The notes below the pieces were generated by a model that was not told the DNA's origin, did no database searches, and saw only the letters and a list, made by a program, of their open reading frames with translations. Positions 1 to 7,568 of a stretch of 10,601 bases of DNA are shown one piece after another. Made by a program: the position numbers and the translations under genes. Numbering within the stretch: position 1 is the stretch's first letter; each line of letters opens with the position of its first letter. Origin of the DNA: SLFT01 sp964493075 (GTDB taxonomy: Bacteria; Hydrogenedentota; Hydrogenedentia; Hydrogenedentales; CAITNO01); NCBI GenBank assembly GCA_964493075.1, contig CAZBNU010000142.1, forward strand, positions 1 to 10,601. Reading direction: 5' to 3'.

Positions 1-804
1 AAGGTCTACCGTTACGAATACGTGCGTGCAGGTTATTGGAACAATAAAACAGGCGACTCCTACTCACGGTTCGTTGATCATGAAACCGGGGAAGCCACCC
101 CTTCATTTGCAAAGGCATACCATCTCGGCAGTGCCGCGGTGGATGGCGATTTGGTAATCGTTACGGCGGTGGATATCTGGGATGGCGAAAAGATTGATGT
201 GTTTGTTTCTCGTGACTTGGAAACGTGGGAATCGTGGAATGCACTAAACCTGCCGGGCTACGGCATGTTCAACACCTCTTTGTGCAAGGCGAACGACACG
301 TATGTGCTCATGTTTGAAGTGGGCAAGCCACCGGAAGTGGCAGGCCAGAGGTTTACGGCGCGTTTTGCTACCTCGAAAGACCTGAAGGACTGGACGCTGA
401 CTGCTCCGGAATGCACCTATGACAAGGGGCGCTATACCGCACCCCATTGTCTGCGTTATCATGACGGTTACTACTATAACTTTTACCTGGAGGCCACCGG
501 CGGCGGCTATGACCAGCGGGTAGTGCGTTCGCAAGACCTCATCCACTGGGAACCCAGCCCCTGCAACCCCATTTTGAAAGCCGACGGCGCCGACAAACAG
601 ATTGCCAATCCAAACCTTACCCCGGAACAGCAGAGCCGTATCCGGGACGCCAAAAATATCAACAATTCCGATTTTGACTATTGCGAATACAAGGGCGAAC
701 TCATCATCAACTACTCCTGGGGTAATCAGCAGGGGATTGAGCATCTCGCCGAAGCACGGTATGCAGGCAGCGAAGCGGCATTTCTGAAGGCGCTGTTTCC
801 CTAA
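1..804 (+). CDS. GH43-like five-bladed beta-propeller protein, 5'-truncated
   Basis: The frame is open from the first base and stops with TAA at 802-804, giving 267 visible residues; the true start lies upstream of the window. A GTG at 22 is in frame, but coding sequence continues before it, so it is probably not the start. The protein shows the repeated blade signature of the GH43/GH32/GH62 propeller superfamily: strings such as 'ATSKDLKDWTL', 'RYTAPHCLRYHDGYYYNFY' and 'VVRSQDLIHWEPSP', where each 'S.DL..W' marks a blade edge. A late 'NNSDFDYCEYKG' block with acidic residues resembles the closing blade. The family usually hydrolyses or phosphorolyses plant-type glycosides, but I cannot assign catalytic residues or a substrate, and the missing N-terminus hides any signal peptide. 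It is followed 100 bp downstream by a Gfo/Idh/MocA oxidoreductase on the same strand, supporting a role in sugar processing. A non-catalytic propeller is possible. Confidence 0.8.
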   Translation, partial: KVYRYEYVRAGYWNNKTGDSYSRFVDHETGEATPSFAKAYHLGSAAVDGDLVIVTAVDIWDGEKIDVFVSRDLETWESWNALNLPGYGMFNTSLCKANDTYVLMFEVGKPPEVAGQRFTARFATSKDLKDWTLTAPECTYDKGRYTAPHCLRYHDGYYYNFYLEATGGGYDQRVVRSQDLIHWEPSPCNPILKADGADKQIANPNLTPEQQSRIRDAKNINNSDFDYCEYKGELIINYSWGNQQGIEHLAEARYAGSEAAFLKALFP

Positions 805-820
805 GTAAACAAACAGCATT

Positions 821-849
821 TTGATCCAAGGCATTTAATTTTGTAGACT
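821..849 (+). promoter_or_regulatory. Candidate sigma70-like promoter before the Gfo/Idh gene
   Basis: TTGATC (821-826) and TAGACT (844-849) are separated by 17 bp, each matching the -35 and -10 consensus at four of six positions. They lie in the 100-bp gap between the propeller gene and the oxidoreductase. The match is modest and the gene could also be read through from upstream. Confidence 0.3.
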
Positions 850-904
850 TTCATTAACAATGTATACCTCACCCATCCCGGGACGAAATGAAGGAGATAA
901 TTTA

Positions 905-2239
905 ATGACACCACCCATTAACCGCCGCACCTTTCTGAAACAGACTTCCATCGCAGGACTTGCTGTTCCGTTGATTCTTTCCCGAAAAACGCTGGCAGCC
1001 ACGCCGTCGGGAACATTGCAGCATGCGGCAATCGGTGTGGCAGGACAGGGCAACCACGACCTGCAGCATATTGTAAGCAGCGGCAAAGTGCAGGTGTATG
1101 CGCTGTGCGACATTGATGAGATGAATTTGCGCAAGGCGTCGCAGCGCTATCCCGATGCCCGGTTGTATACTGATTGGAGGGAAATGCTTGAAAAGGAAGA
1201 GGGCAACATTGACTCGGTGAATGTGTCCACCCCCGACCATGCCCATGCACCCGCAGCAATGACTGCCATCCGGAAGGGAATGCATGTATTCTGTGAGAAA
1301 CCGTTGACGCACGAGGTATACGAAGCGCGCAGATTGACGGAGGCTGCAAAAGAATACGGTGTTGCCACACAGATGGGTATTCAGATTCACTCCCATGAAT
1401 TTTATCGCAATGCCGTGCAGTGGCTGAAGCAGGGCGCTATCGGCAAGGTCAAGGAATGGCACTCATGGTCTGCGGCGGTGTACACCACAGAAGACAAAAA
1501 GCGCCCCAAAGGCAACGACCCCGTCCCAACCCATGTGAACTGGGACCTCTGGCTGGGCGTCGCCCCCAAGCGGCGTTATAAAGCGGAAATCTACCACCCG
1601 TTCAAATGGCGTTGCTGGCGGGATTTCGGCGGCGGTGCGGCTGGCGACTTTGGATGTCACATTTTCGACCCGGTATTTACAGCCCTGGGTATCGGCGCAC
1701 CGATCAGCATTACCTGCGAAACGGAATGTGTCAGCAAGGAAGTGCACCCGGGATGGACCACTGCCCGTTACGTATTCCCGGGAACGCCTATGACAACTGG
1801 CGACACCATCTGTGCCACCTGGATGGACGGTGGAAAAATGCCGGATACTGGATTGTCGCCGCATCTGCCTGCAAATCATGAACTTCCCAAGAGCGGTTCC
1901 ATGCTTATTGGTGAAGAAGGCACCCTGATTCTTCCCCATGTGGGGCCACCCCAGCTGTATCCTGAAGAAAAGTTCAAAGCCTATCCCAAACCCGAACTGG
2001 AACCTGTAGACCACTACCATGATTTCGTGGAAGCGGCATTGGGTAACGGAACAGCGGGCGCTGATTTCAGTTTTTCGGGGCCCTTGACAGAAGCCGTGTT
2101 GCTTGCCAATGCAGCGAACCAGTTCCCGGGGAAAACCCTGGAGTGGGACGCCGAAAAATTAAAGTTCACCAACAGCGGTATGGCATCACGATTGCTCTGG
2201 CGGCGTTATCGCTGCGGCTGGCACGTTGACGGGCTGTAA
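905..2239 (+). CDS. Tat-exported Gfo/Idh/MocA family oxidoreductase
   Basis: This 444-residue protein is an NAD(P)-dependent sugar dehydrogenase-type enzyme. The start at 905 is chosen because AGGAG (892-896) lies 8 bp before it and because the protein then opens with a twin-arginine signal: N6-R7-R8-T-F-L-K followed by a hydrophobic stretch, ending near 'TLAA' (29-32). An upstream in-frame ATG at 860 would bury this signal. The Rossmann nucleotide-binding motif is GVAGQG (44-49), followed by STPDHAHA (108-115) and the family hallmark EKP (131-133), whose K132 is the usual catalytic lysine. A second cluster, D248 and H252 in 'GDFGCHIFD', matches the conserved D...H of the substrate side. Length and ending are normal for the secreted branch of the family. 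Tat export fits a cofactor loaded in the cytoplasm, as in Zymomonas glucose-fructose oxidoreductase. The exact substrate is unknown; neighbours suggest a glycoside or sugar released from a complex glycan. Confidence 0.92.
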   Translation: MTPPINRRTFLKQTSIAGLAVPLILSRKTLAATPSGTLQHAAIGVAGQGNHDLQHIVSSGKVQVYALCDIDEMNLRKASQRYPDARLYTDWREMLEKEEGNIDSVNVSTPDHAHAPAAMTAIRKGMHVFCEKPLTHEVYEARRLTEAAKEYGVATQMGIQIHSHEFYRNAVQWLKQGAIGKVKEWHSWSAAVYTTEDKKRPKGNDPVPTHVNWDLWLGVAPKRRYKAEIYHPFKWRCWRDFGGGAAGDFGCHIFDPVFTALGIGAPISITCETECVSKEVHPGWTTARYVFPGTPMTTGDTICATWMDGGKMPDTGLSPHLPANHELPKSGSMLIGEEGTLILPHVGPPQLYPEEKFKAYPKPELEPVDHYHDFVEAALGNGTAGADFSFSGPLTEAVLLANAANQFPGKTLEWDAEKLKFTNSGMASRLLWRRYRCGWHVDGL

Positions 2240-2241
2240 GA

Positions 2242-2276
2242 GCGAATGTGATTCGCCCCTACGCTTGGCTGCGTAG
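2242..2276. repeat. Palindromic element between convergent genes
   Basis: Two adjacent hairpins are visible. GCGAAT (2242-2247) pairs with ATTCGC (2251-2256) across a 3-nt loop, and CTACGC (2259-2264) pairs with GCGTAG (2271-2276) across a 6-nt loop. Read on the minus strand the first begins GTAGGGGCGAAT, resembling short palindromes that I recall as dispersed in many bacterial genomes. It fills the 19-bp gap between the convergent oxidoreductase and sulfatase genes and overlaps the sulfatase stop codon. It may also act as a bidirectional terminator, but neither side has a clear T-tract. Confidence 0.5.
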
Positions 2277-3662
2277 CTGTTGTTTCATTTCGTCGCATCG
2301 CGTACGCAACTGTTGGAGCCGTTCTGCGTGCGCGGGGTCGTTGGTCAGATTCGTAGTTTCAAGCGAATCGCTTTGGCGGTCATAGAGTTCTTCATAGACT
2401 GGTGACTGTTCGTAATAGCGCAGATACTTGAAACGACGTCCCACGATGCCTTCCGATTTCGGGATGGCGGGATGGTCGAAAGTATGCTCATAATAGAACT
2501 CTTCGCGCCAGTCCGTTTTCTTGCCCTGAACCAACGGCAAAAGTGACCGCCCCTGCATCATTTCCGGTGGCGTGATCCCTGCCATGTCCAGGAGCGTGGG
2601 CGCCACGTCAATGTTCAAGGCCAGTTCCCGACTTCGTTTGCCGCGACAGGCTTCCGGCAATCGCGGATCGTACACAATCAGGGGTATGCGTATGGATGGA
2701 TCATGCCCATACCACTTGCCGGCGAGGCCGTGGTCCCCAAGATAGAAACCATTGTCTGACGCGAACACAATGATGGTATTGTCGGCAAGTCCCTTTTCCT
2801 GGAGTGTGGCGCAGATAGCGCCCACAGCCCGGTCCACACCGGTAATAAGGCGATAATATCCGCGCACCATCTTTTGGTACAACACCGGTTCTGAAAACCG
2901 TATCTGCCAGCGCTTGCGCCCTTCATTCTTGCTGCGGAAAAAATCAGGAAATCTTTCATAATACTGATCGTCGGCAGTTTCCGGCGGCACCATTTCGACA
3001 TCCTCGTAGAGGTCCTCATACTGCGGATCATAGATGAACTGTCGGGGGTCGCCGTCCTGGCAGTGGGGTGCTTTGAAACTAACAGAAAGGCAAAAAGGCT
3101 GCTTGCCGCCATATTCGTGCAGAAATGCCAGTGCCGACTCCTCATGAACTTGGGTCAAATGCTTGTAGTTGCCCTGTTCATCCTTCTGTTCGTAATGTCC
3201 CTGGCCCGCATACCCCCGCCAGAAATCATACTTGTCTTCCGGCATTTCATTACCGACGCCATACTTACCCACAAATCCTGTGGCATACCCGGCTTCTCTC
3301 AGCAGGGCAGGATAAGTAGTCGCCCATTGCTCGTCTGTGAAGGTTTTTGAAAAATTGTTAATGCCGTGGTGGCAGACATATTGCCCGGATAGATAGGAGG
3401 CACGGCTTGGCGCACAAATGGACGTGGTTACAAAGGCGTTTTCAAACAACACCCCCTGCGCTGCCAGCGCGTCAATATGGGGCGTGTAAATGAGGGGATT
3501 GCCGGTGCAACCCAATGTATCGAAACGCTGATCATCGGTCAGCAAAAAGATGATATTTGGTCTCTCTGCTGCACTGACATATCTGCGGGAGGTCAACAGC
3601 GCAGCAAGCCCCGCACCGCCAAAAGTCATCATTCCAAACTGTCTACGTGTTATGTTCTGCAT
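2259..3662 (-). CDS. Sulfatase (S1-type, formylglycine-dependent) with Tat-like signal
   Basis: This 467-residue protein hydrolyses sulfate esters, most likely on a sulfated glycan. The start is supported by an AAGGAA Shine-Dalgarno (complement of 3668-3673) 5 bp upstream. Its N-terminus, T5-R6-R7-Q-F-G followed by a glycine/alanine-rich hydrophobic run and 'VSAAE', looks like a Tat signal. The catalytic motif is C83-A-P-S-R87, the CxPSR site where the cysteine is oxidised to formylglycine by FGE or an anSME maturase; no maturase is in this window. Metal ligands D43 and D44 sit in 'LLTDDQ' and D303-N304 in 'ASDNG'. K197 and H200 in 'SFKAPH' and K317 in 'AGKWYGHD' fit the active-site set. The C-terminal subdomain continues with 'EFYYEHTFDHP' and 'RFKYLRYYE', typical of complete sulfatases. 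The gene is convergent with the oxidoreductase and divergent from the histidine kinase. The sulfatase subfamily and substrate cannot be fixed from the sequence alone. Confidence 0.95.
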   Translation of the reverse strand: MQNITRRQFGMMTFGGAGLAALLTSRRYVSAAERPNIIFLLTDDQRFDTLGCTGNPLIYTPHIDALAAQGVLFENAFVTTSICAPSRASYLSGQYVCHHGINNFSKTFTDEQWATTYPALLREAGYATGFVGKYGVGNEMPEDKYDFWRGYAGQGHYEQKDEQGNYKHLTQVHEESALAFLHEYGGKQPFCLSVSFKAPHCQDGDPRQFIYDPQYEDLYEDVEMVPPETADDQYYERFPDFFRSKNEGRKRWQIRFSEPVLYQKMVRGYYRLITGVDRAVGAICATLQEKGLADNTIIVFASDNGFYLGDHGLAGKWYGHDPSIRIPLIVYDPRLPEACRGKRSRELALNIDVAPTLLDMAGITPPEMMQGRSLLPLVQGKKTDWREEFYYEHTFDHPAIPKSEGIVGRRFKYLRYYEQSPVYEELYDRQSDSLETTNLTNDPAHAERLQQLRTRCDEMKQQLRSQA

Positions 3663-3727
3663 TGAAGTTCCTTTTCAGCGCCTAACAGGCCATTTCAAAA
3701 TAAGCGGCACAAAAAAACACCCTGTTG

Positions 3728-3736
3728 TGGTATAAT
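3728..3736 (+). promoter_or_regulatory. Extended -10 promoter candidate
   Basis: TGG followed directly by TATAAT (3731-3736) is a perfect extended -10 (TGnTATAAT). There is no good -35 about 17 bp upstream, which extended -10 promoters can tolerate. It would leave a leader of more than 200 nt before the kinase ATG at 3970. Confidence 0.4.
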
Positions 3737-3793
3737 ACAGCAGTTATGTGTTTGCATCTCAACCATACAGCATACATGAGGCAGGGAGCAAAT

Positions 3794-3822
3794 TTGTTGT
3801 TACGTCTGGAATTATGTATAAT
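3794..3822 (+). promoter_or_regulatory. Sigma70-like promoter candidate upstream of the kinase
   Basis: TTGTTG (3794-3799) and a perfect TATAAT (3817-3822) are separated by 17 bp, the optimal spacing. It points toward the histidine kinase and would give a leader of roughly 140 nt. Confidence 0.45.
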
Positions 3823-3887
3823 TAACAGTTTGGGGGTGCAGGAAGTTCTTATAAAAATCAAGAAGATTTCTAAGGCGTGATCTATAG

Positions 3888-3917
3888 TTGAGGTAAGTTG
3901 TCCCCATAAAGGATAAT
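3888..3917 (+). promoter_or_regulatory. Proximal sigma70-like promoter candidate upstream of the kinase
   Basis: TTGAGG (3888-3893) and GATAAT (3912-3917) are spaced by 18 bp, matching consensus at four and five of six positions. It is the closest candidate to the kinase start, about 50 bp away. Confidence 0.35.
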
Positions 3918-3969
3918 CATTACTGTCAAGGTGATATCTGATGTGTGCAAAAGTTGAGACAAATCCGTA

Positions 3970-6354
3970 ATGAGTGATGTTTTACATATACCGCAATCGG
4001 TAGTTGATGGCTGCCGTAGTGAGTCCATGCCATTTTTTAGTATTGGGTATTATGCCTATACGCTGGAAGGCCGTGTACTTTTTATGGATGCCACCGCTTT
4101 TGGTCTGCTTGGTTTGTACAAGAAGATTGAAAGCCCCGATGCCGCTGTGGGCAGGATACTTGATGACCTGACGGGGGAATCGTTGCATGCGGATTTGCGG
4201 GCTCAATTGAAACAACATCATATTGTGCGTGGCTATGAATGGCTTCTGGATATGGAATCAGGGGAAGACCGTTGGCTCTACGAAGATGCCCGCCTGATTA
4301 CCCCGCGTGGGGAGATGTTGAAGTATGTGCAGGAACCCTATGCGGAAAGCGTTGTGCGGGATATCTCGATGCGTAAGCACAAGGAGAGCATCGTATACGC
4401 AGACCAGCATAAGTACCAACGGATTATTGAAGCCATCCACGAAGGCTATTATGAGATGGGACTGGCGGGACATCTCACCTTTTTCAACCGCACCCTTGCC
4501 AATATTCTGGGGATGCCGGAACAAGACCTGATCGGCAGGAACCCTGCTGAGCTTTTTGAAACTGATGCCATAGCCGTGGAAATGAAAAAACTATACGCTT
4601 CCTTGCGTGACGGTAAAATTTCTGATGGGTTGCTTAACTGGAAGTTAAAGCGCAAAGATGGGACGACAGCCTTCCTTGAAGTGTCTGTAAGTCTGATGTT
4701 TGACAAGGAAGGCAGGCGCTGCGGCTTCCGGGGGCTGGTGCGGGATGTCACGGAACGGGCCAATGCGGAGGAAGCGTTCCGCGTCGCAGAAACACGGTAT
4801 AAAAATCTTTTTGAGGAAGCGAATGATATTGTATATACCCATGATTTCCAAGGAAAATTCACGTCACTGAACAAGGAGGGCGAACGGCTCAGCGGGTACA
4901 CGAACGAAGAAGCTTCAAATATTTCCGTGTATGAAATCATTGCCCCGGAATATCGGGAAAAGGCCCTGGAAATGACAAAGCGCCGCCTGCAAGGGGAGCA
5001 GGTGGGCAAATATGAAGTCGAAATCCTTGCCAAAGACGGCCACCACATCCCTGTGGAGGTCAGTGCGCGGCTCATTGTGCATGATGGGAAACCCATCGGC
5101 GTGCAGGGGATTGCCCGCGACATCACTGAACGGCGTCAGTCTGAAGAGCAGCGTCAAGCCCTTGAACGTCAGGTGCAACATGCTCAGAAACTTGAGGGGT
5201 TGGGCGTGTTGGCTGGCGGCATTGCACACGATTTTAACAATCTGCTGGTGGGCATTTTGGGCAACGCAAGTCTGGCAACACGCCGTCTGCCCAAAGAATC
5301 GCCGGTGCATACCTACCTGAAGCGGGTCGAAAAGGCCGCACAGCGAGCTGCCGAACTCACCAATCAGATGTTAGCCTATTCCGGACGGGGTACCTTTGTA
5401 GTGCGTCCATTGCACTTGGACAAGCTTGCCCGCGAAATTGTGGAACTGGCTCGGGTGGGCATCTCCAAGAAGATAAATTTTCAGTATAACTTCGAGGGAA
5501 CGCTGCCGCCAGTGATGGGGGATGTTTCCCAGATGCATCAGGTAATGATGAATGTCATCACCAACGCTGCGGAAGCAATCGGGGAGGAGGTCGGCACCAT
5601 CACCGTCGGCGCATGCCTTGCCACACTGGATGAGAGTTCCCTATCCAAGGTCTATTTCCATGCGGACCCGACACCGGGCGATTATGTGTGCTTAACCGTC
5701 AGCGACACTGGTTGCGGCATGGATGCGGAACAGAAGACCAAGATTTTTGATCCCTTCTACAGCACCAAGTTTGCCGGGCGCGGGCTTGGACTTGCCGCAT
5801 TGCTGGGTATCGTGCGCGGCCATAAGGGCGCGGTAAGCGTCTATAGCGAACCGGGCCGGGGCACCGTATTCAAATTGTATTTCCCCGTGCTGAAACAGGA
5901 GGCCCTGGAAAAACAACTGCCCGAAGTGGACCACAGCCAGGAGGAGAAGTCTCTGGGCAAGTGGAAAACCAAGGGTATGGCGTTGATTGCCGATGATGAA
6001 GAGGCCGTGCGTGTTTTCACGCGAGAGGTGCTGCAGCGCCACGGGCTTATGGTGGTGACGGCAGATGACGGCAAGGAGGCCATCGAACTGTATGAGAAAC
6101 ATAAATCGGAAATTTGCGTGGCACTGGTGGATTTGATGATGCCCTTTGTGAACGGACAGGAAGTACTGGAATACATCCGCAACGACAATCCCGATGTGCC
6201 CATCATCATTTCCAGTGGTTACTCGGAATCAGAAATACTGGATCGTTTTCGGGAAAACCCGCCGACCAATTTCATCCAGAAACCTTATCGCGCCTTGGCA
6301 CTCACGCGCGTTCTGAAAATGGTGCTGGAGGATGCGGCACCTGCGAAAGCATGA
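3970..6354 (+). CDS. Soluble PAS-domain hybrid histidine kinase with C-terminal receiver
   Basis: This 794-residue protein is a two-component sensor. An in-frame TGA at 3955-3957 makes ATG 3970 the first usable start; no clear Shine-Dalgarno precedes it. Three PAS-like modules each end in the same junction motif: VRDIS at 129-133, VRDVTER at 257-263 and ARDITER at 382-388. A short coiled-coil-like stretch (390-406) leads to HisKA with the phosphoacceptor H420 in 'GGIAHDFNNLL'. The ATPase domain shows the N box (N528, N532), the G1 box D579-T-G-C-G, 'FDPFYSTK' (593-600) and the G2 box GRGLGL (603-608). The receiver (about 669-786) has acidic D675-D676, phosphoacceptor D721, S748/S749 and K771. 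The HisKA-HATPase-receiver order with an 'HDFNN' H box is CckA-like. No transmembrane segment is visible, so it probably acts in the cytoplasm. No DNA-binding output or separate regulator lies alongside, so a phosphotransfer partner must be elsewhere. The first PAS is divergent and its ligand unknown. Confidence 0.95.
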   Translation: MSDVLHIPQSVVDGCRSESMPFFSIGYYAYTLEGRVLFMDATAFGLLGLYKKIESPDAAVGRILDDLTGESLHADLRAQLKQHHIVRGYEWLLDMESGEDRWLYEDARLITPRGEMLKYVQEPYAESVVRDISMRKHKESIVYADQHKYQRIIEAIHEGYYEMGLAGHLTFFNRTLANILGMPEQDLIGRNPAELFETDAIAVEMKKLYASLRDGKISDGLLNWKLKRKDGTTAFLEVSVSLMFDKEGRRCGFRGLVRDVTERANAEEAFRVAETRYKNLFEEANDIVYTHDFQGKFTSLNKEGERLSGYTNEEASNISVYEIIAPEYREKALEMTKRRLQGEQVGKYEVEILAKDGHHIPVEVSARLIVHDGKPIGVQGIARDITERRQSEEQRQALERQVQHAQKLEGLGVLAGGIAHDFNNLLVGILGNASLATRRLPKESPVHTYLKRVEKAAQRAAELTNQMLAYSGRGTFVVRPLHLDKLAREIVELARVGISKKINFQYNFEGTLPPVMGDVSQMHQVMMNVITNAAEAIGEEVGTITVGACLATLDESSLSKVYFHADPTPGDYVCLTVSDTGCGMDAEQKTKIFDPFYSTKFAGRGLGLAALLGIVRGHKGAVSVYSEPGRGTVFKLYFPVLKQEALEKQLPEVDHSQEEKSLGKWKTKGMALIADDEEAVRVFTREVLQRHGLMVVTADDGKEAIELYEKHKSEICVALVDLMMPFVNGQEVLEYIRNDNPDVPIIISSGYSESEILDRFRENPPTNFIQKPYRALALTRVLKMVLEDAAPAKA

Positions 6355-6376
6355 GAACGAAGGGCGGTACAGGGCA

Positions 6377-7468
6377 ATGAACGTGAACAACACCGCTGAA
6401 CACATCCTTCATGGGGCGAGCGTCTTCATTTTCTGTCTGCTGTTTCTCATCACTACGGGAATCGCACAGGAAGGCGGCGAATCGAAGTTTCCCGTTGCAT
6501 TCCCAGAGGACACAACCAATTCACAGCCTGCAAATTCCGGCGGCACAATCCCAGCGCCGATAGCCATTCCTCCCGGAAAAACTGAAACCCCACTGTCCAT
6601 TCCATCGGTTCCGGAAGCGCCCTCTGCCAGTGCAGACTGGGTGTTGCGCCGCATGGCCACATCGGAAGACGCCGAGGTTCGCAGACGCTCCTCCGAAGCC
6701 TGGCCTGTTAGTGATGCGTTCATGGACGCCATGAATACCCTTGTCTATGCCCTTGCGGACCCGGATGCAAAAGTGCGCGCCGCAGCGGTGGATCGTCTTC
6801 ACCGTATGGAGCAGTTTCAGGTGTTTGGCTATGTCATGCGCACCATGGTGGCTGGCACAGCGGACCGCGTTCGCGCCCTGGATGGTGCGCTGCCTGCTCT
6901 GGAAGCCGCGCTCGCGCCCCTCATGGAGGAAACCCTGCACACCGAAATTGAAGCGGTCGAGCATCGCCGCATCGCCGCATACTGTCTCGGACGTATGGGC
7001 GGGGATGGCGCCGTGGACACGCTGGGGCACTATGCGGCAGGAAACGATATGACCCTGTCGCGGGCCTGTGCCGATGCCTTGTACGCCATAGGCACTCCTC
7101 GGACAATACCGCACTGGATGACCTTGCTGGAACATCAAGACCTGTACTGCCGCCGTCTGGCCGCTCTGGGCCTGGCATTTCTCGGTGGTCCCAATGCTTT
7201 CGAGCGGTTGCGCCTTCTCATCCTCGATGGGAACGAGGACGTGTCGCTGCAGACGGATGCCTTGCAGGCGCTTCAGGATCATCCCCCAATGTCGTTGTAT
7301 CCGCTGCTGGTGGAGGTGCTGGAACAGAACCGCCAAGTGCGCCCTGTGGCGTTGCGGATACTGCGCAACCGGGCCGGCGTTGATTACGGTGCGAACATGG
7401 CGGCCTGGCGTGAATGGCTGCATTCCTTGACTGCAGTGACGGTGCCGCCAATCGTTCCAAGTCAATGA
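6377..7468 (+). CDS. Secreted HEAT-repeat protein
   Basis: This is a 363-residue protein if begun at ATG 6377; an earlier in-frame ATG at 6332 would overlap the kinase gene and precede the signal peptide. GTG at 6383 is also possible, since AGGG (6371-6374) sits 8 bp before it but only 2 bp before ATG 6377. A hydrophobic core (14-28) ends at 'GIA' (28-30), a plausible signal peptidase I site; no lipobox is seen. A Pro/Ser-rich linker (about 50-85) leads into helical HEAT/PBS-lyase-type repeats (about 86-330), visible in recurring phrases such as 'DPDAKVRAAAVDRL', 'HRRIAAYCLGRMG', 'LSRACADALYAIG' and 'YCRRLAALGLAFLGG'. A tail 'NMAAWREWLHS' (340-350) follows. HEAT repeats serve as protein-binding scaffolds; no enzymatic residues are apparent. 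It starts 22 bp after the kinase stop and is probably co-transcribed with it. Export means it cannot directly meet the cytoplasmic kinase, so any link would be regulatory. Specific function is unknown. Confidence 0.85.
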   Translation: MNVNNTAEHILHGASVFIFCLLFLITTGIAQEGGESKFPVAFPEDTTNSQPANSGGTIPAPIAIPPGKTETPLSIPSVPEAPSASADWVLRRMATSEDAEVRRRSSEAWPVSDAFMDAMNTLVYALADPDAKVRAAAVDRLHRMEQFQVFGYVMRTMVAGTADRVRALDGALPALEAALAPLMEETLHTEIEAVEHRRIAAYCLGRMGGDGAVDTLGHYAAGNDMTLSRACADALYAIGTPRTIPHWMTLLEHQDLYCRRLAALGLAFLGGPNAFERLRLLILDGNEDVSLQTDALQALQDHPPMSLYPLLVEVLEQNRQVRPVALRILRNRAGVDYGANMAAWREWLHSLTAVTVPPIVPSQ

Positions 7469-7511
7469 AGTTGCATTTGGGGCGCGCTACGCTGATAATA
7501 ACCGTATGCCA

Positions 7512-7531
7512 AAGAGGCAAGGATGCCTCTT
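7512..7531. repeat. Perfect 8-bp inverted repeat with tetraloop
   Basis: AAGAGGCA (7512-7519) and TGCCTCTT (7524-7531) form a perfect 8-bp stem around the loop AGGA. It lies in the 100-bp gap between the HEAT-repeat gene and the DUF1080 gene. No T-run follows on either strand, so a classic Rho-independent terminator is unlikely. It resembles small dispersed palindromes found between genes in some genomes; it may modulate expression of the downstream gene. Confidence 0.6.
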
Positions 7532-7568
7532 CTACTTTAGGCCAGCATCAACGGAAGGAAGATACCCT

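Larger units (their letters stand above)
3663..3969. other. AT-rich divergent intergenic region
   Basis: This 307-bp stretch separates the minus-strand sulfatase from the plus-strand kinase. No coding frame was recognised. It holds the sulfatase ribosome-binding site (3668-3673) and three plus-strand promoter-like sequences (listed separately), making it the likely control region for both genes. I saw no convincing promoter on the minus strand, no riboswitch-like architecture and no strong inverted repeat; AAATC/GATTT at 3855-3869 is only 5 bp. Confidence 0.6.

Noticed and set aside
244..834. A 196-codon minus-strand frame opposite the propeller gene
   Set aside because: No recognisable domain; composition fits a shadow of the plus-strand gene with its blade motifs.
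860..904. Upstream in-frame start for the Gfo/Idh gene
   Set aside because: It has no ribosome-binding site and would place 15 residues before a Tat signal; AGGAG directly precedes ATG 905.
3855..3869. AAATC/GATTT inverted repeat upstream of the kinase
   Set aside because: Only 5 bp in AT-rich DNA, expected by chance.
6521..7465. A 314-codon open frame on the minus strand opposite the HEAT-repeat gene
   Set aside because: It lacks recognisable domains and is rich in His/Arg/Gln as expected for an antisense shadow; the plus-strand frame has a signal peptide and clear HEAT repeats.
7512..7531. Hairpin as a Rho-independent terminator of the kinase/HEAT transcript
   Set aside because: No T-run follows the stem on either strand.
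7506..7568. Longer start for the DUF1080 gene
   Set aside because: The added residues are encoded by the hairpin repeat and would precede the signal peptide; 7569 has a good ribosome-binding site.
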